The notes beneath the pieces were generated by a model. It made no database searches, was not told where the DNA came from, and saw only the letters and a list, made by a program, of their open reading frames with translations. A stretch of DNA of 64,000 nt from positions 1 to 64,000 of the forward strand of contig JAIEPH010000032.1 in the NCBI GenBank assembly GCA_019749805.1. The letters run 5' to 3'. How positions within the stretch are numbered: position 1 is the first letter of the stretch; every line of letters starts with the position of its first letter. The position numbers and the translations under genes are program-made. Positions 17,725-26,769 of this stretch are shown here, one piece after another. This stretch comes from Mycobacteriaceae bacterium (GTDB lineage Bacteria > Actinomycetota > Actinomycetes > Mycobacteriales > Mycobacteriaceae).

Positions 17725-19397
17725 TCACGCCAGTGTCGCGACGGTGAGGTCACCGTCGGCGTACTGACGGCGCAGCTTCTTCTTGTCGAACTTGCCGGTG
17801 GAGGTCAGCGGAATGTCGGTGACGAACGCCCACCGTTCCGGTAGCCACCACTTGGCCACCCCCGCACGGAGGAATCCGGTCAATTCCGCGGCGGTGGCGA
17901 CACGGTCGGCAGCCGGGACGACCACCGCCAGCGGTCGTTCCTGCCACTTGTCGTCGGGAACCCCGATCACCGTGGCAGTGCGTACCGCAGGAGCGGCCAA
18001 CTCATTCTCCAATTCCACCGAGGAGATCCATTCGCCCCCGGACTTGATGACGTCCTTGGAACGGTCGGTCAGCGTGATGAACGCATCCGCGTTGATCGTC
18101 CACGACGTCCCCGGTGCGCAACCACCCGTCCGGCGACACCGCCGAAGTGTCATGCTCGTAATACGACCCGGTGATCCACGGGCCGCGGATCTGAATTTCC
18201 CCCACCGCCTTTCCGTCCCAGGGCTGTTCGGTGCCGGTGTCATCGACGATGCGGGCTTGCACACACCGGCCACCATCCGGCCCTGGGTTCCGCGCAGGTG
18301 AAGGGACCTCTCCGGGGTGTCGGTGTTCCGCGGCAATGCGACCGCGGCCAGCGGGGAGGTCTCGGTCATCCCCCAGGCCTGCACAATGCGGACGCCCAGC
18401 TCGTCATAGGCGGTCATCAACGACCGCGGAACCGCCGAACCACCGCAGGCCACCAACTTCAGCGAACTCACATCGTGGCTGGGATTGTCGCGCAGATAGT
18501 GCAGAACGTCGGTCCAGATCGTCGGCACAGCCCCCGCCATCGTCGGTCGCACCGCCTCGATCATCTCCACCAAAGGCCCAGCCTGCAGGAAACGGTCAGG
18601 CAGCAGAAGCTGCGCACCCGCCATCATCGCCGCGTACGGCAGCCCCCACGCATTGGCGTGGAACATCGGAACGATCGCCAACACCGTGTCGTCATGACCG
18701 ATGCCCAAGGCATTCGAGGTGCACGCCGCCTGAGAGTGCAACCACGTCGAACGATGACTGTAGACAACACCCTTCGGGTCGCTGGTGTAGCACATCGCTG
18801 CGGCCGACTGCTCGTCGACGTCGGGCCAGTCGAACGTGCTCGGCTGGGCATCCACCACGTCGTCGTACCGAAGGACGTCCTTTCCGCACCCCTGGACCGC
18901 GGCAAGATCACCCGCGCCGGTCACCAACACCGTGCGGACCGAGACCCCTGGACCGCGGCAAGATCACCCGCGCCGGTCACCAACACCGTGCGGACCGAGG
19001 TCATCGACGGCAACGCCGCCGCCAACAGGCCCAGCACCGTACCATCGACGATGATCACCCGATCCTCGGCATGATTGGCGATCCACGTCAGCTGTTCCGG
19101 CGGCAGCCGCAGGTTCAACGTATGCAGCACCGCGCCCATCGACGGCACCGCCGCGTAAGCATCCAAATGCTCCTGGTTGCTCCACTGCAGCGTCGCGACA
19201 CGCTCATCCCCACGAATACCGATCTCGCGCAACGCATTCGCCAGCCGTGCCGCGCGCTCCCCCACCTCCCGGTAGGACACCCGAGAAATCTGTCCCGAAC
19301 CCCGCGCCGTCAGCACACCGCGATCGCCATGAACCTCCGAGGCATGGCGCTCGATCCCGGCCACCAACAACGGCGCCTCCTGCAGGGTGCTCTTCAT
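17725..19397 (-). pseudogene. Long-chain acyl-CoA synthetase (FadD), multiply damaged
   Basis: The N-terminus (19397) reads MKSTLQEAPLLVAGIERHAS and continues to about residue 150, where a 56-bp tandem duplication (18888-18999) shifts the frame. After it the ATP-binding motif reads CYTSDPKGVVYSH. The consensus is YTSGTTGDPKG, so the GTTG of the P-loop is deleted in frame. A further frame change near 18260 splits the adenylation domain, and the end is normal (KSGGEWISSVELE, TSTGKFDKKKLRRQY). Three independent lesions make it a real pseudogene. It sits in the CYP153 block and would have activated the fatty acid product. Confidence 0.85.
18888..18999. repeat. Perfect 56-bp tandem duplication
   Basis: The 56 bases 18888-18943 are repeated exactly at 18944-18999. 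They begin ACCCCTGGACCGCGGCAAGA. The unit is not a multiple of three, so it breaks the FadD reading frame. It looks like a recent replication-slippage event or an assembly artefact. Confidence 0.95.
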
Positions 19398-19448
19398 CGC
19401 ACCCCCGTCCTGCAGCCCCCGGTGAAGCGCCGGTCACACATCGATCGG

Positions 19449-19859
19449 TCACACATCGATGAGATCCTGCCGATTCTGCTTCTGCAACATCAACCGGTAT
19501 TCCGGGAACAGATTCTTGGCCTGCGGGATCATTTTGATCAACTTCGGCACCGGCCCCTTCGCGCGCACCGTTCCATTAGCCATCGCCATCGTCAGGTTCA
19601 CCTTCCCCAACCAGAACTTGTTCCCGGTGTCCGCCGACATGAACAGCTCGACATTGGGCACCGCGGTACTGCCCGCTCCCGTCTGCACCACCTTGTTCGG
19701 CATATCCACCGTCACCACTGCGTCCGGATCGGTGTAATGCACCCGCAACACCACACCCGAGCTCGCGAGCTTGTCCGCCAGACCCTCCTTCTCCAGCCCC
19801 CGCCGAAAGATTCCAGCCAGAAACGAATAAACCTCGTCCTCATCCTTGAACACCGCCAT
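19449..19859 (-). CDS. SCP2 sterol-carrier domain protein
   Basis: This 136-residue protein is a single SCP2 domain. It shows VLRVHYTDPDAVVTVDMP, NVELFMSADTGNKFWLG, LTMAMANGTVRAKGP and MIPQAKNLFPEY. SCP2 domains bind acyl chains or sterols in a hydrophobic tunnel, so it may carry substrate or acyl-CoA between the enzymes of this block. GGAGG precedes a double ATG; ATG 19859 gives the better spacing. It lies between the ferredoxin reductase and FadD genes on the same strand. Confidence 0.8.
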   Translation of the reverse strand: MAVFKDEDEVYSFLAGIFRRGLEKEGLADKLASSGVVLRVHYTDPDAVVTVDMPNKVVQTGAGSTAVPNVELFMSADTGNKFWLGKVNLTMAMANGTVRAKGPVPKLIKMIPQAKNLFPEYRLMLQKQNRQDLIDV

Positions 19860-19979
19860 CATCAACCTCCACCAAACTCGTTGCCAGCAATGAACATTCG
19901 TGATCATCGTCACTGACGTTCCTTTCCGAAATGCAGCCCGAACTCGCTGTCGTCGTACCCATCGCCCGGACCCGTCACC

Positions 19980-21182
19980 TCAGGCCGAGCCGGCGAGCAC
20001 CAGTTCGGCCCGGTCGATGGCGACTTGCTGCGTGATGACCCGCTTGCTGAACATGAAGTCGCGGGGGACGTTGATGCAGTCGGCGGCAATGAGCTCGCCG
20101 GCACGGAGGTAGAAGCAGGTGAAGTCGCGGTCCCGGGTCGGGTCGCCGCTCAGGACGACTTCGTCGTACCCGGTGTTGAGACCGGCGATCTGGAGCTTGA
20201 GGTCGTATTGATCTGACCAGAACCATGGAAGCGCCGCTATCTTCTTGGACTTCCCACAGACGGTCGCAGCGGCGACTTTGGCCTGCTCGGCCGCGCTCGG
20301 CACGGACTCCAGGCGTATGCGACGGCCGTAACGGGCCATGTGGTGGCTGGCGCAGTCCCCGGCTGCCACGATGTCGGGGTCGCTGGTGCGCGCGTGGTCG
20401 TCGATCACGACGCCGTTGTCGACGGCCAGGCCTGCGGCGGCGGCGAGCTCGGTGTTCGGCTCAATGCCGATGCCGACAATGACGAGGTCGGCGGGAATTG
20501 ATTCGCCACTGGCCAGGATTACTTCGCGGACCCAGCCGTCGCCAGACAGAGCCTCGACCAGCGCGCCCGTCCGGATGTTGACGCCCTCCTCCCGGTGGAT
20601 CCGCTCGAAGAAGGCCGATACCTCCGGGGCGGTGACCCGCTCGAGGACGCGCTCGGTCGCCTCGAGCACGGTGACCTCCAAGCCGAGCGTGCGCAGGGAG
20701 GCGGCCGTCTCCAATCCGATGTAGCCGCCGCCGACGATCACGGCCCGACGTCCGGGACTGGTGGCCTCTCGGATCATCTCGACGTCCGCGGCGGTGCGTA
20801 GGTAGAAGACTCCGGCCAGGTCGGCTCCCGGGGTGGGGAGCCGTCGAGGGCGGGCGCCAGTGCACAGCGCGAGCTTGTCGTAGGGCAGTGCGTCGCCGGT
20901 GCTCAGTGAGAGGTGGCCGACCGAGCGGTCGATCGCCTCCACCGTCGCATCCAGGAGTTGGATTCGCTGCTTGGTGTAGAACTCGGCGCTGCGGATCGCG
21001 AGCTCGTCGAGTGTGCTCTTGCCGGCCAGGTAGGCCTTGGACAACGGGGGCCGCTGGTAGGGCAGCGCCGACTCCTCGCCGATGAGGACGATCTCACCGG
21101 TCCACCCTCCCTGGCGCAGACTGGCCGCGAGTTGGGCCCCGGCATGGCTGGCCCCGACGATGAGGGCCCGCTCAAGTGTCAT
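19980..21182 (-). CDS. Ferredoxin reductase (FAD/NAD-dependent, CYP153 partner)
   Basis: A 400-residue flavoprotein with an N-terminal FAD motif (ALIVGASHAGAQLAASL), a central NAD motif (AVIVGGGYIGLETAASL) and the second FAD contact (TSDPDIVAAGDCA). The C-terminal reductase domain includes WFWSDQYDLKLQIAG. It moves electrons from NADH to the [2Fe-2S] ferredoxin for the P450. ATG 21182 overlaps the CYP153 stop by 4 bp. Class I P450 operons with this gene order are typical of CYP153 clusters. Confidence 0.9.
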   Translation of the reverse strand: MTLERALIVGASHAGAQLAASLRQGGWTGEIVLIGEESALPYQRPPLSKAYLAGKSTLDELAIRSAEFYTKQRIQLLDATVEAIDRSVGHLSLSTGDALPYDKLALCTGARPRRLPTPGADLAGVFYLRTAADVEMIREATSPGRRAVIVGGGYIGLETAASLRTLGLEVTVLEATERVLERVTAPEVSAFFERIHREEGVNIRTGALVEALSGDGWVREVILASGESIPADLVIVGIGIEPNTELAAAAGLAVDNGVVIDDHARTSDPDIVAAGDCASHHMARYGRRIRLESVPSAAEQAKVAAATVCGKSKKIAALPWFWSDQYDLKLQIAGLNTGYDEVVLSGDPTRDRDFTCFYLRAGELIAADCINVPRDFMFSKRVITQQVAIDRAELVLAGSA

Positions 21183-22567
21183 GTGTCGGATTTCGGGGTG
21201 AGGCGGACCATCATCTTGCTGATACCCCTCACGAAGTTGGACTGCACGTACTCGGGTTCGCCGACGACCGCGATGTTCTCGAAGCGAGGAAGCAACTCCT
21301 CCCAGAGAATCCGCAGCTGCAGCTCGGCCAGCCGGTTGCCCATGCAGCGGTGGACGCCAAAGCCGAAGGAGATGTGGTTGCGGGCGTTGGCCCGGTCGAT
21401 GATGAAGTCGTCGGGCCGATCGAATACGCGCTCGTCGCGGTTGCCCGAGGCGTACCACATCACTACCTTGTCACCCTTGCGGATGAACTGCCCGTTCAGC
21501 ATGGTGTCGGCCTTGGCGATCCGGCGCATATAGGCGAGCGGTGTCTGCCACCGGATGATCTCCGAGTTCATGTTGGGGATCAGCTCGGGGTTTGCCTTCA
21601 GCTTCTCGAACTGGTCTGGGAACCGGTTCAACGCGAGAACACCGCCGCTCATCGAGTTCCGGGTCGTGTCGTTGCCTCCGACGATCAGCAACAGAAGGTT
21701 GCCCAAGAACTCCATCGGTCGGTCAATCAAGTCCTTGGTGCTCTCGTTGCTCTGCAGCATGGTGATCAGATCGAACCCGGGTTCTTCCCCGGCAGCGGTC
21801 CGTGCCGCCTTGTCGTGCCAGTGCTGGCTGAGATCTCGCGCCATGTCGCGCATGCCTATGAACGTCTCGTCAAGGTCCGAGGGACCGCCATTGGTTTGCT
21901 CCATCGAGGTTGCCAGATCTGACCACTCGACGAGCTTGCGACGCTGCTCGTACGGGAAGTCCAGGAGGGTCGCAAGCATCCGAGCGGTCAACTCGATCGA
22001 GACGTTCTGAACCCAGTCGAACGGCTCGTCCACGGGCAGGTTGTCCAGCACCTCCTGGACGCGCGATCGAATCAGGCCCTCCATTTCCTTTAGGTTCTTC
22101 GGCGCGACCACCCGTTGAACAGCGGCCCGCTGCAGGTCGTGGCGTGGCGGATCCATCGCGATAAACATCGTGATATCCAAAAAACGAGGCGGGGCCCCGA
22201 TGACGATCAACGGCTCGGAGGAGAAGACCTCATGGTTCTTGTCGACGGCCACGATGTCGGCATGCCGCGTGACGGACCAGAACGGACCGAACGGACTGTT
22301 GGGCTGATAGTGGACCGGAGCTTCGTTGCGCACGCGCTCGAAGTATGACTGCCAGCGCCCCTGACGATAGAGGAAAGGGTTGCTGAGGTCGATGTCGGCG
22401 AGTTCGACGTCCTCGACCGGCGGGATGGGGCTCTCGACGAAGAGCTTTTTCCCGTTCGTTCCGGTCACCCAACGCCGGGTCTTGTCATACAGGTGTGCGC
22501 CTTGAATCTGCAGGTCGATCGGGATGGTCGCCTGAACTTTCTCAGTGATTGCTTCAGTGACCTTCAT
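21179..22567 (-). CDS. cyp153: Cytochrome P450 CYP153 family alkane hydroxylase
   Basis: A 462-residue soluble P450. The haem-binding motif is FGFGVHRCMGNRLAE with Cys408 as the iron ligand. The I-helix oxygen-binding motif is LLIVGGNDTTRNS. The C-terminal segment PRFENIAVVGEPEYVQSNFV and the following RGISKMMVRLTP are characteristic of CYP153, the bacterial terminal hydroxylases of medium-chain alkanes, cycloalkanes and fatty acids. It is followed by its reductase and preceded by its ferredoxin on the same strand. Complete and normal in length. Confidence 0.9.
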   Translation of the reverse strand: MKVTEAITEKVQATIPIDLQIQGAHLYDKTRRWVTGTNGKKLFVESPIPPVEDVELADIDLSNPFLYRQGRWQSYFERVRNEAPVHYQPNSPFGPFWSVTRHADIVAVDKNHEVFSSEPLIVIGAPPRFLDITMFIAMDPPRHDLQRAAVQRVVAPKNLKEMEGLIRSRVQEVLDNLPVDEPFDWVQNVSIELTARMLATLLDFPYEQRRKLVEWSDLATSMEQTNGGPSDLDETFIGMRDMARDLSQHWHDKAARTAAGEEPGFDLITMLQSNESTKDLIDRPMEFLGNLLLLIVGGNDTTRNSMSGGVLALNRFPDQFEKLKANPELIPNMNSEIIRWQTPLAYMRRIAKADTMLNGQFIRKGDKVVMWYASGNRDERVFDRPDDFIIDRANARNHISFGFGVHRCMGNRLAELQLRILWEELLPRFENIAVVGEPEYVQSNFVRGISKMMVRLTPKSDT

Positions 22568-22592
22568 TACGTCTTATCCGTCTCTCTCGTCA

Positions 22593-22913
22593 TTACAGTT
22601 GGAATTCGGGCAGATGGACGATCAAGCCGTCCCACGCCTCAGAGACCGGCATCTGGCAGGACAGCCGGGAGGTCGGCTGACGCTCGGGGTTCATCGCGAG
22701 CATCTCTTCTTCATCGGCCCCGGAGAGGCCGACCCGATCGGACCACTGCGGGTCGACGATCACATGGCAGGTCCCGCATGCAGCTTCGCCCCCGCAGTCG
22801 CCATCGATGCCGGGCACCGCGTTGTTGGTCGCGACCCGCATCAGTGAGTGACCCCCCTCGAGAGGCGCCTCGTACTTCTCGCCGTCGTGGGAGATAAATG
22901 TGACAACGGCCAT
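22593..22913 (-). CDS. [2Fe-2S] ferredoxin, adrenodoxin type
   Basis: A 106-residue ferredoxin with cluster ligands Cys40, Cys46, Cys49 (DCGGEAACGTC) and Cys86 (LSCQMP), the vertebrate-type spacing used with class I P450s. AGGAG precedes ATG 22913. It is the first gene of the CYP153 operon, 25 bp upstream of the P450 start. Confidence 0.9.
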   Translation of the reverse strand: MAVVTFISHDGEKYEAPLEGGHSLMRVATNNAVPGIDGDCGGEAACGTCHVIVDPQWSDRVGLSGADEEEMLAMNPERQPTSRLSCQMPVSEAWDGLIVHLPEFQL

Positions 22914-22950
22914 AACCAACTCCTACTACGTTGTCCTCGGTGTGAATACT

Positions 22951-22958
22951 TGTTAACA
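22951..22958. promoter_or_regulatory. Palindrome TGTTAACA in the CYP153/AraC divergent promoter
   Basis: The 8-bp palindrome lies 37 bp upstream of the ferredoxin start and 81 bp upstream of the AraC-type start. It falls where control of both genes could occur. It is short, so chance is possible. Confidence 0.35.
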
Positions 22959-23039
22959 GTCTTGTCGAAGATGAGCGCTTCGCCTATGTTCGCCGGAGTC
23001 AGGAACTTGTGAATTCAGCTCAAAGGGGGGCTATGTTCA

Positions 23040-24047
23040 GTGAACCTCAATGACGCGGGTGTGCCCCCACTCGCGTTCGCGCAACTGCTCGAGAGCCAAG
23101 CACTCGCCCCAGACGCCGTCGCGCGGCTTCGCACCATCATGGCTCGCGAAGGAACCGACGAGGCGACGCTGATCCAGCGTGATGTCCAGGCTCCATTGCG
23201 ATGGTTTCGGGAGGTCTACCCCGAACTCGACGTCGACCAGGCAACCCTGCTCGGCTTCGCGTTCGCTGGACAGGCCCAGTTGACGTCCTTCGGCCCGTTG
23301 AGTGTTCCGCTGGTCAGCGCAGGCTCGGTAGCCGAGATCGTGAAGTTGCTCACCTACCTGCCGTTGATCACCACAGCGATCAATCCACAGTTCCATCCAA
23401 GTGACCAAGGCCTCACCGTCGGGCTCACTGGACACACAGGCGATCCGGCCCTGGACTGCCTGGCCGTTACTTACACCGGCTTGGCGCTAATGCGACTAAT
23501 TAACATGCTCGCCGATGACGTGTCGACCGTCACCCTGCACGTGACTTGGCCAGCGCCAGCCTCCCTGGCCAACCATGAAGACGTACTACCCGGGCGTCTG
23601 GTCTTCGACGCCCCGATGTCCTTCCTCCAGGTTCCCACTGACACTCTCAACGAGGTCTGCCGGTTCTCCGATCCCATCGCGTATCGACTCGCCATCGCCG
23701 ATCTGCAGCGAACTCTCGAACGCCGGAGCGGATCCACATCGTTCTCGGAGAAGGTGAGACAGCTGCTGCAGAAGGATCCCGGACAGCGAAGTAACGACTG
23801 GGTCGCACACGAGCTGTCGGTATCCGCCAGCACACTCAAGCGGCGCCTCTCCGAAGAGGGGACCACCTTTCGTGAGTTGCGCCAGTCATTTCTGCGCGAG
23901 CGCGCGATGCTGCGGCTACTCGACCGATCAATATCGATGAGTCAGATCGCCACGGAGCTCGGATACAGCGACCTCACCAACTTCTCACACGCCTTCAAGC
24001 GATGGACCGGCCGCTCGCCGAACGAGTTTCGGCTCTCACCACATTGA
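23040..24047 (+). CDS. AraC-family transcriptional regulator of the CYP153 operon
   Basis: A 335-residue protein with an N-terminal Arabinose_bd-like domain and a C-terminal AraC DNA-binding domain of two helix-turn-helices (WVAHELSVSASTLKRRLSEE, then ISMSQIATELGYSDLTNFSH, ending FKRWTGRSPNEFR). GTG 23040 follows a GGGGGG run at 23025-23030. The ATG at 23034 leads to an early stop. It is divergent from the ferredoxin-CYP153-reductase operon. Such regulators activate CYP153 genes in response to alkanes in related actinomycetes. Confidence 0.85.
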   Translation: MNLNDAGVPPLAFAQLLESQALAPDAVARLRTIMAREGTDEATLIQRDVQAPLRWFREVYPELDVDQATLLGFAFAGQAQLTSFGPLSVPLVSAGSVAEIVKLLTYLPLITTAINPQFHPSDQGLTVGLTGHTGDPALDCLAVTYTGLALMRLINMLADDVSTVTLHVTWPAPASLANHEDVLPGRLVFDAPMSFLQVPTDTLNEVCRFSDPIAYRLAIADLQRTLERRSGSTSFSEKVRQLLQKDPGQRSNDWVAHELSVSASTLKRRLSEEGTTFRELRQSFLRERAMLRLLDRSISMSQIATELGYSDLTNFSHAFKRWTGRSPNEFRLSPH

Positions 24048-24095
24048 GCTGTCCCGGCGAGTCCGGAGATCCCGACCTTTGGAGCGTCTTGCTGA

Positions 24096-24257
24096 AGCGT
24101 CGCCTCCCCCCGGTTTCGACTGCTGCTCGGATGTTGCGGCCCGATCGCATGTCTGCGTAGCCTTCGTTTCCGGATCGCTGACATCGATGTCGTCCAGAGC
24201 AACCGCATAAGCACCTCCCGAATCGGGCTCGCTAATTGCCACAGAAGTCTTGTTCAC
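24096..24257 (-). pseudogene. Chimeric relic: P450-like N-terminus joined to dehydrogenase 3' end
   Basis: A GTG at 24257 with GAGGAG upstream opens a frame of about 30 residues ending LDDIDVSDPE, the style of a P450 N-terminus. It then meets sequence encoding NEGYADMRSGRNIR, the dehydrogenase C-terminus. The second part (24096-24168) is a near copy of 16541-16631. It marks a deletion or recombination joint between two genes. The P450 identity is a weak inference. Confidence 0.55.
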
Positions 24258-24348
24258 TGTTGCTCCTCAAATTCGATGACCCGGTCCGCGTAGAGGCCGC
24301 GAACGCAGGGCGGGTCTCACCGGCGTTCCACCGTTTGGGTACGTGGGG

Positions 24349-24366
24349 CACGACGGTTTCGTCGTG
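24349..24366. promoter_or_regulatory. Stem-loop CACGACG-GTTT-CGTCGTG flanked by direct repeats
   Basis: Seven-base-pair perfect stem with a four-base loop. The 10-mer CCACCGTTTG occurs on each side, at about 24329 and 24371. This could be an operator or a transcript hairpin; no T run follows. Confidence 0.45.
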
Positions 24367-24446
24367 TTGCCCACCGTTTGTGTCCTGCGCTACGTCTAGC
24401 CTGCACAAGTGACCCGATTCACTGCGCGGGGCATTCGTGCCAACTC

Positions 24447-24462
24447 TGGCCCACGTGGGCCA
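24447..24462. promoter_or_regulatory. Perfect 16-bp palindrome TGGCCCACGTGGGCCA
   Basis: Sixteen bases are fully self-complementary with a CACGTG centre. It lies between the relic at 24257 and the 3' end of the histidine kinase relic, away from any intact start. Confidence 0.5.
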
Positions 24463-24553
24463 ACCGCGTCTCGCGCAACGTCGCGTTTCGTCCGTTGGTG
24501 TAGAGATCCTGCAGTCACATACGCAGCCAATCGAATATCAGGTGATCGCGAGA

Positions 24554-25244
24554 TCAGCTGAGAGTAATTGCGACCCAGGCGAGCAGGGCCCCCTCACGGG
24601 GCTCGAGCGAGAATGTGCCGCCCAGGGCACTCACCAGCTGCTCGATGATCCACAACCCCAGGCCCTCCGACGCGGTGCGCTCGTCGGAGGTGGCACCCCC
24701 ACGAATTGCCGACGCGTCATGTAGCACCACCCGCAGACCCTCTTCACGCAGCCGCTGCACCTCGAGTAGGCGCGCCCGCAGATCCCATTCCTCGGCAGCC
24801 TCGGCATGCTCTGCCATCACCTCGGCCTTCGCGCGCACGGTGCGCTCGTGCTCACGGTCGAGCACGCGTCGCAAAGATCCGGTCGACGCGGCAAACGTAA
24901 CGAAATAGCACCACAACCACATGCCAACCCCGATCCGGTGACGCAGAGGAATGTCTAGGCGGCTCACGGCCAGCGTCGCCACAGCGAACAGCGCGCCCGT
25001 GCCGAGTGCCGCGAGGATCGCGGGCCTCAACCCCTGCCGAACGACACTGGCCACCACCAACGGAATCAACGCAACAACCATGCTGGACGCCCCCGGTCGC
25101 CGCCGTGAGCAGCACGGTCAGTGTCCCGTCAAAGGCCGTCATCCAGACCTGCGACAGCGCGCGCCCACGGAGATTCGCACCCAAACGCGGTGTCCGAGAC
25201 GCCGCAACCGAAGACCAACCCCGGACGCCGGTGTGAATGCTCAT
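24554..25244 (-). pseudogene. Sensor histidine kinase relic
   Basis: Minus strand from 25244 (MSIHTGVRGWSSVAASRTPR). A frame change near 25085 leads into membrane-like sequence (MVVALIPLVVASVV, AILAALGTGALFAVATLAV) and a coiled region. At the end is a HATPase tail (EGLGLWIIEQLVSALGGTFS, GALLAWVAITLS). The phosphoacceptor and most of the ATP-binding N/G1 boxes are missing. It is divergent from the carboxylesterase with only 16 bp between starts. No response regulator gene is present. Confidence 0.6.
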
Positions 25245-25260
25245 TCGCTATTGTCGAGAA

Positions 25261-26769
25261 ATGCCAGCGAAGACTGTCCGCACGAACATCGCCTCGGGCG
25301 CCATCGAAGGATTCACGCGGGACGGCGTCAATCGCTGGCGTTCCATTCCCTACGCCAAGCCACCGGTCGGCGCATTGCGATTCAGGGCCCCCCAGCCGGT
25401 CGAGCCATGGGCGGGCGTGCGGCCCTGCCACCGATTCCGCTACTGCGCTCCGCAGCCGCGCCGGTACACGATCGTCGGTCCGGGCAAGTTCCAGCCTACG
25501 AGCGAGGACTGCCTCACCCTCAATGTCGTTGCACCCGAGGGCGACTTCGACCGGCCTCTGCCCGTGATGTTCTTCATTCACGGCGGCGCGTACTTCCTGG
25601 GCAGTTCCGCGACACCGATCTACGACGGTGCGTCCCTCGCCCGCAGCGGTTGCGTGTATGTATCGGCGAACTACCGCCTGGGCGCGCTGGGGGCTGTCGA
25701 CCTGTCGTCCCTGTCCACCGACGACATCCGTATTGACGACAACCTCTACTTGCGCGACCTCGTGTCGGCGCTCAGGTGGGTACGCGAAAACATCGCGGCG
25801 TTCGGCGGCGATCCCGATAACGTGACGATATTCGGGGAGAGCGCGGGCGCGCACGCCGTTGCCACATTGTTGGCTGTGCCAGCGGCTGAAGGCCTTTTCG
25901 CGCAGGCGATTTCACAAAGTCCGGCGGGCGCCCTGTCCCGTTCCAAGGAGTTGGCCGCGGAGTTCGCCGTCAAGTTCGCATCCATTCTTGGCGCAAAGGA
26001 GCGGGACGGCGCCCGCCTCCTGCTGGCGGCGCGTCCGGCCCATTTGGTGAAGGCATTCGATCGCTTGCTCACCACGAGTGCAGCGGACCTACCGGGCGGT
26101 TACCCGGTGGGATCCACGTTCGGAACCGACTATCTACCGCTCGATCCCATTCAAGCGATGCGCGAGGGCAAGGCGTACCGCGTGCCGCTCATCGTCGGCA
26201 CGAATGCCGACGAGGGCCGGTTGTTCACTCGCTTTCTCAAACTCCTTCCGACGGACGAAGCGAAGATCGAACGGTTACTAGAGGGGACGGAACCCACTGA
26301 TCGCCAGCGCATCACCGCGGCTTATCCCGAGTATCCAGCCCCGGAGGCTTGCATCCGGCTGGGGGCCGACCTCACCTTCGGATCGACACTATGGCAGATC
26401 GCGGACTCCCACAGTCGGCACGCCCCGACATATCTGTACCGCTATGACTTCGCCCCTCGAACTCTGCAATGGTCCGGGCTGGGTGCCACCCATGCGACGG
26501 AGCTTCTTGCGGTGTTCGACATCTACCGTACGCACCTCGGTCGTCTTCTCAGCGCCGGAGCCGATCGCCGCTCGGCCATGCGCGTGAGCGACGATATGCA
26601 AGAGCGATGGGTTGCGTTCGCCCAAAGAGGAGTTCCAGGAGACAGCTGGCCGCGCTATACACGCGACGCCCGTGCGGTAATGGTCCTCGATCGCGCTTCG
26701 CGGGTGGAGAACGATCCCCATGCCGCCCGCCGGCAAGCATGGGAAGGCTTTCACGTCCTCGCACGCTGA
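25261..26769 (+). CDS. Type B carboxylesterase
   Basis: A complete 502-residue alpha/beta hydrolase. The nucleophile is Ser194 in FGESAGAH. The oxyanion-hole motif is FFIHGGAYFLG. The acidic residue is in GTNADEGRLF, and the catalytic His is probably in GATHATELLAVFD. There is no signal peptide, so it should hydrolyse esters in the cytoplasm. It could release alcohols or acids for the nearby catabolic genes. It is unbroken, unlike both neighbours. Confidence 0.85.
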   Translation: MPAKTVRTNIASGAIEGFTRDGVNRWRSIPYAKPPVGALRFRAPQPVEPWAGVRPCHRFRYCAPQPRRYTIVGPGKFQPTSEDCLTLNVVAPEGDFDRPLPVMFFIHGGAYFLGSSATPIYDGASLARSGCVYVSANYRLGALGAVDLSSLSTDDIRIDDNLYLRDLVSALRWVRENIAAFGGDPDNVTIFGESAGAHAVATLLAVPAAEGLFAQAISQSPAGALSRSKELAAEFAVKFASILGAKERDGARLLLAARPAHLVKAFDRLLTTSAADLPGGYPVGSTFGTDYLPLDPIQAMREGKAYRVPLIVGTNADEGRLFTRFLKLLPTDEAKIERLLEGTEPTDRQRITAAYPEYPAPEACIRLGADLTFGSTLWQIADSHSRHAPTYLYRYDFAPRTLQWSGLGATHATELLAVFDIYRTHLGRLLSAGADRRSAMRVSDDMQERWVAFAQRGVPGDSWPRYTRDARAVMVLDRASRVENDPHAARRQAWEGFHVLAR

